From Anaeramoeba flamelloides (taxonomy: Eukaryota > Metamonada > Anaeramoebidae): a DNA stretch of 64,000 nucleotides. The translations under genes were made by a program, and so were the position numbers. Numbering within the stretch: position 1 is the stretch's first letter; each line of letters starts with the position of its first letter. Of this stretch, positions 1 through 12,900 are shown in pieces. Location: contig JANTQA010000016.1 of the NCBI GenBank assembly GCA_027625915.1, forward strand, positions 1,369,001 through 1,433,000. The letters run 5' to 3'. A model generated the notes under the pieces. The model saw only the letters and a list, made by a program, of their open reading frames with translations. It did no database searches and was not told the DNA's origin.

Positions 1-429
1 AATGAGAAAAAATAATCAAAACTTTTTAAAAACAGCAATTCATTTCTGAAAATAGCTTTGAAATGTAAGTGGGTTATTTGTCGGAATCATATTTTAACTT
101 TGTTTTTTAATTTTAAGATACGGTAATTTTTTTTTGAATTTGCTATTAAATCTACTTTAGATTTCTTTTTTGGTTTACTAGTCCCTTAAAGCTAAATAAA
201 AAATGGTTTTTAATACTCTAAATTTTTTGAATTTTGTATATTTTGTTTAAATTTTACATTTTCAAAATTTTTAAAGATCTAAATCAATTATTTTATAAAG
301 CTTAAAATAATTAAATTAAATTTTCCATATGTATTTTTTTCAAAGCTATTTCTTGGGTTTGTTAAAAGTTGTTTATTTGGATTTTACAATTTGTTTGAGA
401 GTTTTTGAATTTTACACCCTTAACAACTA
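1..429. other. Intergenic, no gene seen
   Basis: AT-rich sequence with stops in all frames and many short homopolymers. I see no coding pattern, inverted repeat or RNA gene here. Confidence 0.5.
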
Positions 430-960
430 GCTTTTTAGGCGAAAACAGTGAAATAATGTATCAAATCAGCTTTGGAAGAGTTATGTAATTCAAGTAATAT
501 TTATACAAGGAATTTCTTTTAGAAAAAATGTGAACTTTTAAACAAATTACAACAATTTTCACAATTTTTGCCTTTTTAGATTATACAAAATTTTGATTTT
601 AATATTTTATAATTTTCATTTCAACTTTCTGAACTCACACTATTTTCTCTGACTGTCTACATATTTATTACATTTACTTTTACAAGTTTGAAATGTTCTC
701 AAATTTGAATTTGTACTTGAAAATCCCCAAAAGCCATTTTTTGCAATTATTTTTTTTCTGTTATTTTCAATTTTCTTCAAGATTGAATAACAAAGAAAAA
801 AAGTCTTGGTGAAAAGGTAAATATGAACAAAAAATGTTTTTTTTTTATTTTTTTTGTCCAATTTCTTCCATGTGAAAATTTTTTGTGAGAACTGAAAGTG
901 AAATAACACAATTACTCAACCCCCTCAAGGGTGGAAACATAGTCCTTAAACACTACAAAA
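430..960 (+). repeat. Dispersed repeat family F, copy 1
   Basis: This stretch resembles about 32400-32905 along its length and, in part, 24660-25070. Shared landmarks are an 'acttttacaagttt' block near 677 and a right-hand end reading roughly 'aagggtggaaacatagtcc' near 929. The copy stops about 215 bases before the ankyrin gene start. No long open frame and no clean terminal inverted repeat is visible. It may be an old transposable element or a duplicated upstream region. Confidence 0.5.
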
Positions 961-1175
961 AATCACCAGACTTTTTCAAAAATCTCTATTCTTTTATCAA
1001 ACTTTCAGAGAATTTACAAACCTTTCAAACACATTCGAACACTTTTGTAACTGAAACATGTTTTAAAAGTGATAAACTTTGAAAAAGTCAAAAGATTTTT
1101 TTAAGGTGAACATTATCAAAAAAAAACCATTTTTTCACAAATTAATTTTCGGGTTTTAATTGAATAAACAAAATA
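961..1175 (+). promoter_or_regulatory. 5' flank of the ankyrin-repeat gene
   Basis: Roughly 215 bases between repeat copy F1 and the ankyrin start codon. It is A/T-rich with poly-T and poly-A tracts and has the in-frame stop TGA of 'attgaataaac' close before the ATG. No specific promoter element can be named. Confidence 0.25.
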
Positions 1176-1871
1176 ATGTCAACTCAAATTGCTCTAAACT
1201 TTCAGACTGTTACAGACGAAGACATAAAAAAATATGTTACTATCAAAAATGGATCGTCTATCTTTCCTCGTAAATACTCAACACTACTTTGTTATGTGCA
1301 TAGTCGCCATTTACACAATATTGACACACTACAGCATTTGGTTTCGATGGGGTGTAATCTAAACCAACGGGATCGCTATGGAAGCACCGCATTACTGTGG
1401 TGTTGTGTTAGGAATTCTATAACCATGGAAGCAATGAAATTTTTGCTTGCTGCAGGAGCGGATCCAAACATTGGTTCCGAAAGAGGAGACACACCGATCA
1501 TTGCTTTGTGCAAATTCTATCGGCCGCCTTTGGACAAAATTGAATTACTAATCAAATATAAAGCCATTTTAAACTTTAATGAGTCGAAAATAAAAAGCCC
1601 TTTGCATTGGGCATGTGAACAACGAGCCGACGATACATTGGAATTGGTCAAACTCTTGATCGAAAAGGGATCCAATGTGAATCTTATTGATAAAAACAAC
1701 AAAACTGCATTACATTATGCGCTTTCTGACATTTATTACAATTTACCAATTATCAAGCTTTTGATCGACAATAACGCAGATTTAACAATTGAAGATAAGG
1801 AAGGGAAAACGCCACTAATGTTAATAAATGATTCGAAATTAAATTTAGAACAATTAATTTCCAAAAAGTAA
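1176..1871 (+). CDS. Ankyrin-repeat protein, single exon, 231 aa
   Basis: A small protein made almost entirely of ankyrin repeats, which in this family form a stacked helix-turn-helix scaffold for binding other proteins. About five repeats can be read from residue 30 to the C-terminus: hallmarks are 'DRYGSTALLWCC' (around 67), 'GADPNIGSERGDTPI' (around 94), 'SPLHWACEQ', 'KGSNVNLIDKNNKTALHYA' and 'DKEGKTPLML'. No signal peptide, membrane segment or catalytic domain accompanies them. The ATG follows an A-rich leader with a stop just upstream, and the frame closes with TAA directly followed by a second TAA. The reading frame is intact through several A runs, in contrast to the large gene next door. 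The fold is certain; the partner and function cannot be told. Confidence 0.88.
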   Translation: MSTQIALNFQTVTDEDIKKYVTIKNGSSIFPRKYSTLLCYVHSRHLHNIDTLQHLVSMGCNLNQRDRYGSTALLWCCVRNSITMEAMKFLLAAGADPNIGSERGDTPIIALCKFYRPPLDKIELLIKYKAILNFNESKIKSPLHWACEQRADDTLELVKLLIEKGSNVNLIDKNNKTALHYALSDIYYNLPIIKLLIDNNADLTIEDKEGKTPLMLINDSKLNLEQLISKK

Positions 1872-3937
1872 TAAACGCGATCTTTTTCTGTAAAACCCAT
1901 TGCATTGAACACCAAAAGATTGAAATTAAGAACCAAAATTCTTAATTAATTCATGGTATTCTCTTTTTTTTTTTTTTATTGAAGGGGAAATTTGTTTCCC
2001 AAAAAAAAAATGATAAAATAATAAAACAAAAATACTTTACGTTCAATTTCCTTGCATTTCTTTGAAAGCATTAATTTATACACACCGAACAGATTAAATA
2101 AATCACACGAAACATAGCCTTTATTACAATCGAAATATCAGCTACCTATTAGGCGATTCTCAACTGAAGAGGCAACTTTGATTTTTGTATACGACTGTTT
2201 TTAAAAAAAAAGTGTAGACTTGAAGTTTTTTCGGTGTAACTTCAAAGTCTCTAATTCGTGGAGTTTTAGAAACACTTTTAATCCACACTTTTTGTAAAAC
2301 AGCTGTACTCCCAGATAAATTTTAAATTAGAGTTGTTTTCAAATTAATAAATGAAAATTTTTATCAGGTTTAAAAAAATATTTTATTATTGTTTGTTGAA
2401 AAAAAAATAGCCAAATCTTGATCCAAAATCAATTTGAAATGATATTTTCTAAGATTTCATAAAGTTCTTACTTTTTAAACTTTGAGGATAAAATTTTAAT
2501 TTTTTAAGCAAGTAAGAACCTTTTACCATTTTGAAAAATTTTTAATTGGGATAACATTACTGAAAAATATTTTTTGAGTACCTCAGAAAATTGAAACTTT
2601 GAAGCCAAAACATCATTATTCTTTACAAGATCTATTTGTGAAAAGAAAGCCAACCAAAAGTAATTCAGAGTTGAATCTTACATTTTTCAATTTTTTGAAT
2701 CCATTTTTTTTAGATTAAATTTTTGATTTTTATTAAATTTGGTTTTGGATCTAAGAAATGCGTTTATACGAATGAATGAAATTAATCAAATAGTAAACCA
2801 AAAAAATAGACCCTAAAAGGTGTGTATTTGTAACAAATATTTTCTTTTCGAAGACCAAAAACAAAAGATCTCCATTGATAAATAAAAGTTTTTGTAATCA
2901 AGTATGAAAAAAAAAAAAAAAAAATCTACCCAAGCCTATTTTCGAAGATTTGATTTTCTTTTCCTTCTAAATTTGTTTGAATCCAAACAATTGATCACCT
3001 TGAATTTCTAACCTCATTACTACTTAGTGTTATTTTACACAATATTGTTTTTACCAATTTCCTTTTGAAATTCAATTTTTCAAATATTTTTATCAAACAA
3101 TACCAAAATAAAGAATACTTTGGTAAAATTAAAATAAAGGGGTTGAATTTTTGGAATCAAAAAACAGTTACAAAAGATTCAAATCAAAATAAAAAGAAAA
3201 TTTAAAAAAAAATTTCAATCGGATTCAGAATTATTTTTAGTTCTCATTTTAATGAAAAATAAATAATGATAAAATCAAACGAATTCTTCCACTAAATCTT
3301 TATTCCCCAATCGGAATTTAAAAACATATCTGATTTTCTGAAATAAAACGGGAAAATACCAAAACTGCTATTGCATGCAATGCGATTATTTTCGACCAAT
3401 TCATATTTTTTTTTTCTACTTAACCTAAAAATTTTTTATGATATACACAACAAATTATGAACACATACGACAACACTTTGTCAGTTTAGACATCAATACT
3501 CAAACAAAATAAAAAAAATATTATAATAGCATTGTAAATAATCGCATTTTCAGAATCCTGCTCACTCAAAATCGTTCCACAACAACTATCTTTTTTTTTT
3601 TTTTTTAGAGTTCTAATCTCTTTCTGAGATGTCTTTTTCTAAAAATATTTTTTTAAATTTTCACAAATTAAAAGTTTGTGTTTCATAAAAAAAGTCATTA
3701 ACAAAAAATAATTATAAAAAAATAAAAAATAATATTTATTTAATAATTTTTTTTTTAATTTATCATTTCATTAGAAAATTTTTAAATCAAAAAAAAAAAA
3801 ATAATAATAAGAATTAATGTTTTAAAGAAAGAAAAACGATATAAAAAACGATAAAGTATAAATATTAAAATAAAAGACATAAAAAAAAAAAAATCAAAAA
3901 AAATTATTAGAATAAAAAAAAAAGAAAGAAAGAAACA
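1872..3937. other. Intergenic between convergent genes
   Basis: About 2 kb between the ankyrin gene (+) and the 3' end of the NF1-like gene (-). It contains the 3' flanks of both, several A or T runs of 10-19 bases, a foldback at 2187-2308 and a short palindrome (attgcatgcaat) near 3371. I find no convincing coding sequence. Confidence 0.45.
2187..2308. repeat. Small imperfect foldback element
   Basis: The ends 'tacgactgttttt' and 'aaaacagctgta' with their inner neighbours ('agtgtagact' / 'atccacacttt') form imperfect inverted repeats of roughly 27 bp. A second inner pair (cttgaagtt / aacttcaaag) nests inside. It looks like a degraded miniature inverted-repeat element of about 120 bp with no coding capacity. 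Confidence 0.35.
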
Positions 3938-6911
3938 TTAATATAACAAATACAATAATTTAGGAATTAATTTTCTTTTTGAACGAATAGTCACTGGCTC
4001 CGTTTTTTCTGAAAGCAGATCATAAATACCATGGAATCCAATTTTTTCCATAAAGTTAGAGATAGGGGGCTCTTCGTATGAGAGAAGGAAAAAGGACAGG
4101 TTCAATGCCAATTGGTGAACTGTAGAATTCTGTGAGCGGTCTATGATTTGGAATAATTTTGGGAGGAAATGGTGTTGGATTGTGTGGTAAACTGTTGGGA
4201 AGGAATCGATGGATGGCATTAAAAGTTCTAAGATGTATTGGTGCTCTTGTTCGTAATCTGATTGCACCAAGATTGCTGTCAATAGGGAGACCAGCAAGGT
4301 TGCAGAATTATTATTGTGGTTCATGATTGGGCTGAAAATCAGTTGTTCAAATTCTCCTTCCCAATCGATATAGTTTCTTAAAAATTCTCTCAGTTCAGAG
4401 ATTTCCTTTCTGCCTAGGCATGTAGATAGTCCTACAATATAGGCTGTGATTGGGTAAGTTAATTCTGTTTTACAAGAGATTTCGATAACCTTTCTGAAGA
4501 TGGAGATCATTTTAACCTTCACAGTTGAATTGCCCTTGCTTTGCAATAATAGAGAGCTTAGCGCAAAGCTGAAATGCGAATGGAAATTGATGCCCACGAT
4601 ATTTTCTAATCTTGTTAAAGACTTTTCCAATATTTGGTTATCGTTTCGAACAGTCATGAACACAGTCTCTAAGGAATTTTCGTCGAATACTTGTTGTTCG
4701 TCCAAATAATTCAAAATCACGTTCAGCATGTCTAAGGCATAAGAGAAGTAATATTGGTCTCCAATTTCAAATAATATTATTGGTAACCAAAACATTGTGA
4801 ACAATAAATCACTTTCCTTTTCAATCAATGGATATAGGTGTGTCAACGAAATCAATATTGAAGAGCACAGGTCTCGATTTGTTTGGTTGGTAAAGTCTAA
4901 ATTCCCTAATAGACTGCTAAAATATGACAGAATCTTTTTGATTAATTCTGTTTTCACTTCTTCATCAGTGATCACTCCCAATATTACAAACGATCTGCAT
5001 TGGATTATTGAATTATCAAAAGTGCATTTTGTTGTTGTTTGTATCCAGTCGTTTTGCCATTTATTATAGATTTCTGTGTCATTTTTATAGCATTTTAAAA
5101 CTTTATTAAATAATTGTGTGATCTTCTCTGTACTTACAATGGGTATTTCTGACAAATTATGAGGAATTAAATTTTGGTTTTTGTTTGTTAAAATTTCATT
5201 CTGTTTGACACCAGTTCCAGTGAATAACATTCTAAATCGAATATCAGAGATTTCCTTTAACAATTTGACCAAATTTTCATAATCCTTTTCCATTTTTGGT
5301 GGTAGTTTTGTTGACAATGAATGCAAAATGTTGATTGCCAAACTTAATAACCAAGACCTCAAATAAAATGAATTCACCCAATGAGTGTTGATAATGAAAT
5401 GGAAAATATCTGGCAAATTATTTTCTAATGAAACTAGATTCTCAAAACTTAAATATAATAAAAATCTTGTCAAGATCAATATTTCGTTCCATTTTTCATA
5501 ATCTTCTAATTTTTTTAAAAACTTTCTCCACCATTGTCACATTACTATTATTATCATTTTTTGTTATTGTTGTTTGTTTTATTTCTTGATGAGATGCTAA
5601 AAATAAGCAATTTAATAATTTTTTACAAATCAATTTTGAAAAAATTTCTGGATGGCTTGATGAAACAGTGACTACAATTTGTGCAATCCTTTCAGATTTT
5701 ATTGTATTTATTCCAAATGTAATTGATTGTTCAATAAACACATTTAATACCAATTCAAATAATTCAATTACAGAGCTGATGGATTTCCAAATATGTACTA
5801 AAATGGCTGGATATAATTTGTTTTCTTGTAAAGTGATATTTAATAAATTTAACATGATTTTTTTAACAAATAATTTTTTATTTTCTTTTTCATCTTTATT
5901 GTTATTTTTACCTTTGTTATTTTCATTCTCATTTTTATTATCATTATCAATATTTAAAAAGGAAGTTAAATTGACAAACCAAGGTGAAACATATTCCAAA
6001 CATAAATGTTTTCCTTCTGAACTAGCTTCGTTATAATGCTTTACTGCTTCATAAAGAAATTCCAAAGTGATATGTTTTTCATTTTGTGAAATTGCCTTAC
6101 TGAGATTGACTACAAAGCTAGTATGGCTTTGAGGAATTGACAATCCATCTGCTTCCAACAGTTCACCACTCATTGTGAATCTAAAGCTATTACAAAGTGC
6201 AGTCAATAAATTATAACTAGATTTTCTTAAATTTTCAGATTGTGATCCCAAATTCAATAGAGCAATATTCAATAAGCTTCCTGGAACATCTGAGGGTCTA
6301 ATTTCTGGGATTTTTTTTTTATTTTTTTTTTGACTTGTCTTTTGTGAAAAGTCATATTTTTCCTTAATAGTGTTAATACTGTGTACGATTTCACTCACAA
6401 ATTGAGAACATTTATAATTTATATTCTTTTGTTTATTATCAATGATCATATCCAAAATAAATTGGTCTTGGGTATTAATGGTTTTGTTGATTGATTTAAT
6501 GTTGCTAAAATGTATAAAATCAATTAAATTACAATTTTGATTGAATAAATTTTCTTTTAATTGAATGATTTGTAAATAATTATTTGATATTTTGAATTTT
6601 AATTTATGAGTTTTCACTCTACTTAATTGTTGACTTATATTTTCATATGTTGAAATAATGGAACTTTCAAATTCAATGGTTTCTTCAGGTAAATGAACTT
6701 GGTTTGTTAATAGATAATTATTTAATTCACTAGCATTTTCAATAATATTGATTAATTTATTTAATTTATTTGGAATGATTGAATTGATAGTTTTGATATA
6801 TCGTTTAAATTCTGTCGAAGGATTTAATAAAATTATTTGTTGCAAATTATTTGACCATCCATATGGAATATGTTTTAAAAAATTGATTGCACCAATATTT
6901 GGGAATTTCAT
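3938..6911 (-). CDS. NF1: NF1-like gene, exon 4 part 4 (C-terminal helical arm)
   Basis: Two long frames joined at an A7 run near 5510, where 'VEKVFKK' must move into 'LEDYEKWNEILILTRFLL'. The most conserved block of the whole gene is here: 'IRPSDVPGSLLNIALLNLG' (NF1 'IRPKDVPGTLLNIALLNLG'), followed by 'HITLEFLYEAVKHYNEAS' and 'KHLCLEYVSPWFVNL'. Further on, 'FVILGVITDEEVK', 'ETVFMTVRNDNQ' and 'VGINFHSHFSFALSSLLL' match the NF1 C-terminal repeats. The protein ends with 'KLLYLLY' then TAA, shorter than animal NF1, whose disordered tail is missing. Confidence 0.85.
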
Positions 6912-9900
6912 TATTCTTTTTTGAAATCTGTCAAATCAAGAATGATAATATATGGTTTGTTAATCAATGGTTTGATCATGATCAAGATGTGATATAACAA
7001 CAATTGATAATCACAATTATCCTTAATGATTTTTCTATTGATAGCATAAATGACAGATTCGTTTTTTTTTACTTTTTCCCTTATGATAAATGACATCGCT
7101 AAATTGTTTTAATTCATTTTCTTTCCCTTTCATAGTTTCAATAAAGCGTTGATAATTCTTATCAGATTTTTTTTTGGAACTAGTTTCAACAATTTCATTA
7201 TTGATCAAGTTTTGATTGTTAGTTTTCTTTTCTTCTGTTTGCTTTTGTTGTGCATCACTTGGTTTACCTAATTGTGTCAAGATCGTCACAAAGTTTTCTC
7301 CCTTTTTCACTTGGTTATTATCTTTTAATCTTTTAAAATATACACTTAAATTTTGCAAGTTCAAATATAGAAACTGATGTAAGGAATTCAAATCTTTCGA
7401 GCTAATTTCTTCATCAATAATTTCTTCTGGTTCATTTTCTTCATTATCATCATTGTTATTATTTTGGTCCTTTTCTTGTAATTGCTCTTTTTTGGTGATT
7501 ATTACTGCCTTTCCCATTATTCAAATTATCCAAGTAATTGGCATTTGACAATTTAATAACTAATTGATTGAAATTTTCTTGGTTGCTTTCAATGAATTTA
7601 TTTAATGGTATCATGAATTCTTCTTTTTTTCCAAACATTACACCATTCGCCAAGTTTTGTAATGCCTTTGTGATCAGAATCAATGCTCTTCTAACTTCAA
7701 CAGGGATACGTTCTTTAACCAAATCTGCATTTTCTGGTGAAATAATCGCTGGGCAAATGAATCTTAAAAAGAAAAATCCTGCAATGACAATATTTGTGCA
7801 ATTTTTGAATTTGCTTTCAACAGTGGTTTTTAATATGTTGGATATTTTATAAAAACTGATTGGTACATTGCTTAATGAATTCATGATCTTATTGAAATAA
7901 ACTTGTGTTAGTTCTAATAAATTTTTTAAATTCTCATCCAAGTTTTCATCTTGTTTTAGTTTTCGTTGATCAATCTCAATACCTTTTTTATTAACCATAA
8001 TATCATTTATTGTTGTTTGAATCAAATCAGATAATGCTTTTTTTAAATATTGTTTTCCAATTGTCTTTGAATAGGCACTCATCATTTTACTTGCAAAGCT
8101 ATTTCTTCTAAATAATGTTGATGGTTGATCAATTGGATTGTTGTTTACTTCTGTCTCGATCATGAATTTTAATAATTCGATATCAGAACCTCTTGTTCGG
8201 TTGATTCTTATTAAAATGCCTGCCAACAAATCCATTTCAGTGACTTTAATGATTTCACAAATCGCCTTTGTGACAATGAGATCTTTGTCCAAGATCATTT
8301 CAATCAAGTTTCGATATTTGTCTTCTAATGTTTCTTTTAAATTGCCAAATTCTGTTCCTTGTTTCAAAATATTTGTAAAGACATCAAGAAATTCACTTCT
8401 TGTCACTAAATTCTTCACATAACCCATCGGTAATGTGTGATGCAGACCCACATTGACATTGGCATGCAGCATATAACTAAGCGCAATCACAGTTAATTGT
8501 GATAATTTTTTTTCCTCCTCACTAATATTACTACTGCTATTGTTTACGTTTTTTGCTCTTAGTCTTGACAATAATTGTGTGAAAAAGGTAAAATATTGAT
8601 AAAATAAATTTGATTTTTGTTCCAAAATTTCTTCTCCTGTTGGTTGTTTGGTTTTACCAACCCATGGCTTTTGTAACGGCAACTCATCCAATAATTTTGT
8701 AATTGCCTCCATTGCAAATAAATCAACTTCATTAATTAATTTTTTCATTTTTTTTAGCTTCTTTATTGGAATTATTCGAATTATTTTCGTTGCCCATTTG
8801 ATTTAATTTTTCATTAAAACTATTATTATTAATTTTGTTGTTTTGATTGCTTTGGCTTTTTGGGATTAATATTTTTCAAAATTTCATCAAATGTTTGTTT
8901 GTTGCTGCTATTGTTATTATTTATTGAATTTTCATTGGTATTTTCATTTATCAGGAAAGTATTAGATTTTGATTTTGAAATTGTTTTTTTTTGGAAATCT
9001 GAAAACCATTCCATTAACAATTCAACCAATTCATTTCGAAACATCAATTCTCTTTTAAACAAAATAAAATCCTTTTTTTCCATCAATAAGGTAATTAATT
9101 TACACATCTTGATTTTCACAGTAAAATTCGGTATGTCAACAACAAATCTTGAAATTGCCTTGATCATTGTAATAAATAGATTCTCAATCTCAACATTAGC
9201 CAAATCATCCATTGTCAATGGTTGTTCTAGAATGCCTCTTAAAAACAAAAAATAATCTGATCTAAAAATCTAACTGCAATTTGTGATTTGTTTACTTTTT
9301 CAAAAATACCTGCTTTGCCATCAACCCAAATTTTAAAATCATTTTTGATCAATTCTTGGATTTTTTTTGAAAAATATATAATATACAGATGTCGACATTT
9401 GTGTGATGATCTTGACAACAGCTCCTCTTATATATGTAATGTCAGATACAATTAATTCTAAAATATAACCTAAAAATGTCCCAATTACTACCTGTCCGAT
9501 CCCTTCTTTTTCATCTATTTGGTTAATGCTGTTGCTGCTGTTAACACTTGTTAGTTTGGGTTTATCATTGGATTCCTTGATAGTTGAACGTAACACAATT
9601 TTTTTAGCCACTGCTGCTAATGAAATTAAAAACCCCAAGTCATTTTCCCATTCTAATCTTTCCAAATTTTGATTGTAATCTTCCAAATTAATCGTCTTTT
9701 TTTGACTTTGTTACATATTCTGATTTAAATTCAATCATCCTTTCAAACTTCAAAAATCCTTTCACTTTTCTCTCCCCATTTTTTGATGGATCTTGGTCCA
9801 TGCTGGCTTGTTTCCAGTTGTTGCAGTGTCAATCCTTCGAAATAACGAACGAATGTTTTTCTGTTGTGCAATTCTACTCGTAACATATCTTCCCATTTGA

Positions 9901-12900
9901 TACATCTTTTTGTAATTTTGATAACTTGCTGCAATAGTGTTATTCGTGTTGTTAATTTCATTTAACAATTTTAATTCTTGACATAAGCAATCAATACATT
10001 CAACAGTTTGTGTAACAATAATTGGATCACTATTACATAATAACATTAATAATGCATTTTCAATTCTAGTATTTGCCTATTTTTATTATGATTTTAATTT
10101 TTTGGTTTTAATATTATTAGGGATATTTATTTTATTAATTATAATTTTTAATAAATATTTTTTGCATTATAAGTTTGTTTTGTGAGAATTTATTAAAATT
10201 TATTCTTTTTTAATAATTTTGTAAATAACAAAATTAAATTTCCTAAATAGAAATAGATTTAATATTATATACAAAAATTTAAATTTTTTATTCTTATTTT
10301 TTTTAAAATTAAAGAATAAAATTATTTTCTCTGAAAATTTTCAACTTTTTAAGAAATCATTTTTAAGAAATCATTTTTTTAAAAGTTATTTTTTTTTTAA
10401 TAATTTTTAAAAGACAAAAAAAAGATTCCTTCTCTTTATAATTTAATTCAAAATCTACTCTTACTTAAGTGTTCAAGAAATTTTAATTGTGATTAATGTG
10501 AGTATAAAACCTCAATTTTACAATTGTTAAATGTTATTTGGAGATATGTGCTCATATTATGAGATATTATTTGGAATTTTCAATAAATTATTAAGAACAA
10601 AAATTGTAATTTTCAAATCAAAAAGAGTGAAATATTGATTTTTATTTTTTTGAGTTTAATTTTATGTCAAAATAGAAGGGTACATCAATATTTATTTGTA
10701 TTTTTTTTGATTTTATTATTCAATTATTAAAAATAAATTTTCATTTATGAAATATTAATTTATGTTTTTTCAGTTTTTTTTTTTTTTTTTATTTATTTAT
10801 CCTCAATACTTTTATTTATATCCATTTATCACTTTCCTTTTGGAATTGTTTAAATTCGAAATAAAAAAAAAATGTATTTTGAGTCGAACAATTTGATAAA
10901 TAATGAAATTATTGTTGGTAACTTTAAATAAATAATTATTTGTTTTTTTTTTTTTTTATTATTATTTTATTTCTTTAATAAATTTTATTAATAGAATAAG
11001 ACTTTTATTTGAAAATATTCACATTATATTTCAAGATTTTAAGAATAATGTTTGATTTTATTAAATCAACAGAAAACTTTTTTTTTTTTTTTTTTTCAAA
11101 TTTAACATGAATTAAAATCAACAAAAAAATTACAAAAAAATTACAAAAAAATTACAAAAAAATTACAAAAAAATAAAAAATAAAAAAAAAATATTACTTG
11201 GTCATGAGTTAATTTAATTCTACCAGATAAAACTTCATTCTTTAAATGTCCAATTAAAAATTTGTTTCTTTTTCCTTAAAATGTCTAGTAATAAATTTAG
11301 CCACAAGACAATTTTTTCTTGAGTAACTTTTTGAGTATCAATAATTTGGTTAGCAAAGATATATAGTGCCATTGAATTCAATTCAAAAAATGTTTCAACA
11401 ATTTTATCAGAATTTCCCCATTTTAAAATATATTCACTTTTGTGTAAAACTTTTAAAAAGTTGATCCCTTCATGAGTGATTTCATTACTTAACGAATTAT
11501 CGATACATTGTGGTAAAGTGGTAAATAGAATTTTAATTTCACCACTTAGCATTTTCTTTTCATTATTTGTGTTGATTGCATAGGATACTAAAGCAAAATC
11601 TGGGTCTGCAGAAAATAGTTTTAAGGATTCTTCCACAATAATCATTTGCATATTGGCTAATTCCATTTGTTCTCTTTCTTTTTTTTTAATATTGGAATTA
11701 TTCGTTAATGATTTTAAGGACCCTATCTTACCCAACGATAATTGGTTAGTGTGCAACCTTCGAAGTGAATCTAAATATTCATAAAAGATTTGTTTGACAT
11801 CAACAGCTCGTGAATAAGTTTTTTCAATGCTGGGGTTCCATTCCAATGGTGTTTCTTGTGCAATTTGAACCAAACTTTTGATGAGCATTAATTTGAAAAT
11901 AGGTGCAGAGTTTGGATGCAAGCATGCATTATAATGTTCTTTCGTCGTTTCTGTTGGTGTTAATCGAAATGATGATACTAGAAAATCAACTAGCAATTCA
12001 ACATCAGTGATTATCATTTTTTTTTGATTTAATAACTTTGGTGCAATTAATTCTTGGATTTTCGGTACCATTAATCTCAGCCCTGTTTGGTCGCTTTTGG
12101 CAACATAAGTCGCTGCTTTGCAAAAATCAATCAAGCATCGTGCTGAAGTTTGAACTTTTTTTTGATCTTTCCCTTTGAAAATCTTTTTTAAGTTTTCAAC
12201 AAATTTGCCCGTTGCACTTTTTAATACCTTTTTATCATTAGTTCCTATTTGCAAAATGATCTTTGGACATAACACTAACAACATCGTCAATAATGGCCAA
12301 TATTGATATTGGACCTTCTTTTTTGGCTGAAGTTGACCAATCTAAAATTTTTTGAAACAAAATTTCTGGATTTCCTTGCATCTTTTTTCCAGACCGATAA
12401 AATTCTGTAAATTGTTCTGGATGGTAATCAATCCAATTCCAAATTCCTTTTTTTTGTTTTGGTTTTGTTTTTGTTTTATTTATTTTTTTTGTTTTATTTT
12501 TTTTAAAAATTTTTTGCAATTTGGTATTTATTTTGTATTTTTAATTTGTTTGTATTTTAAAAGTTTTGTTATTATAAAATTTTCATTTATTTTTAAATTT
12601 TGAATTTTTTTGAAATTCTCAATAAAAATTAAAAATCTTTTTATTGAATATCATTTACATTATTTTATAATTACTTTGAAAAAAATTTTTTTTTGATAAT
12701 TTCAAATACTTTTAAACCACAAACTTTGAACAAAGTTTAAGGCACAAAAAATTCTCAAATTAAGACAGATTACTCGAATTATTTTTTTTTACAATTTATT
12801 TTACTAGAATCTGAATTTTGTGATTTAATTTGTAATTTTTTTTTGTGCCTTATTTTTTATGAAAGTGTGTCCCTTAAAAGGGAAATTGACTGTCATTTCA

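Noticed and set aside
640-1082. Short open frames on both strands in repeat F1
   Set aside because: They are Phe/Lys/Asn-rich readings of T/A runs, lie inside a dispersed repeat and have no ATG-supported or domain-like content.
5668-6036. 122-codon plus-strand frame inside the NF1-like gene
   Set aside because: It is the antisense shadow of a well-aligned neurofibromin block and has no support of its own.
7062-7070. Programmed frameshifting as the cause of the NF1-like frame breaks
   Set aside because: The breaks need shifts in both directions, share no slippery-site motif or following stop pattern, and are far too many for one protein.
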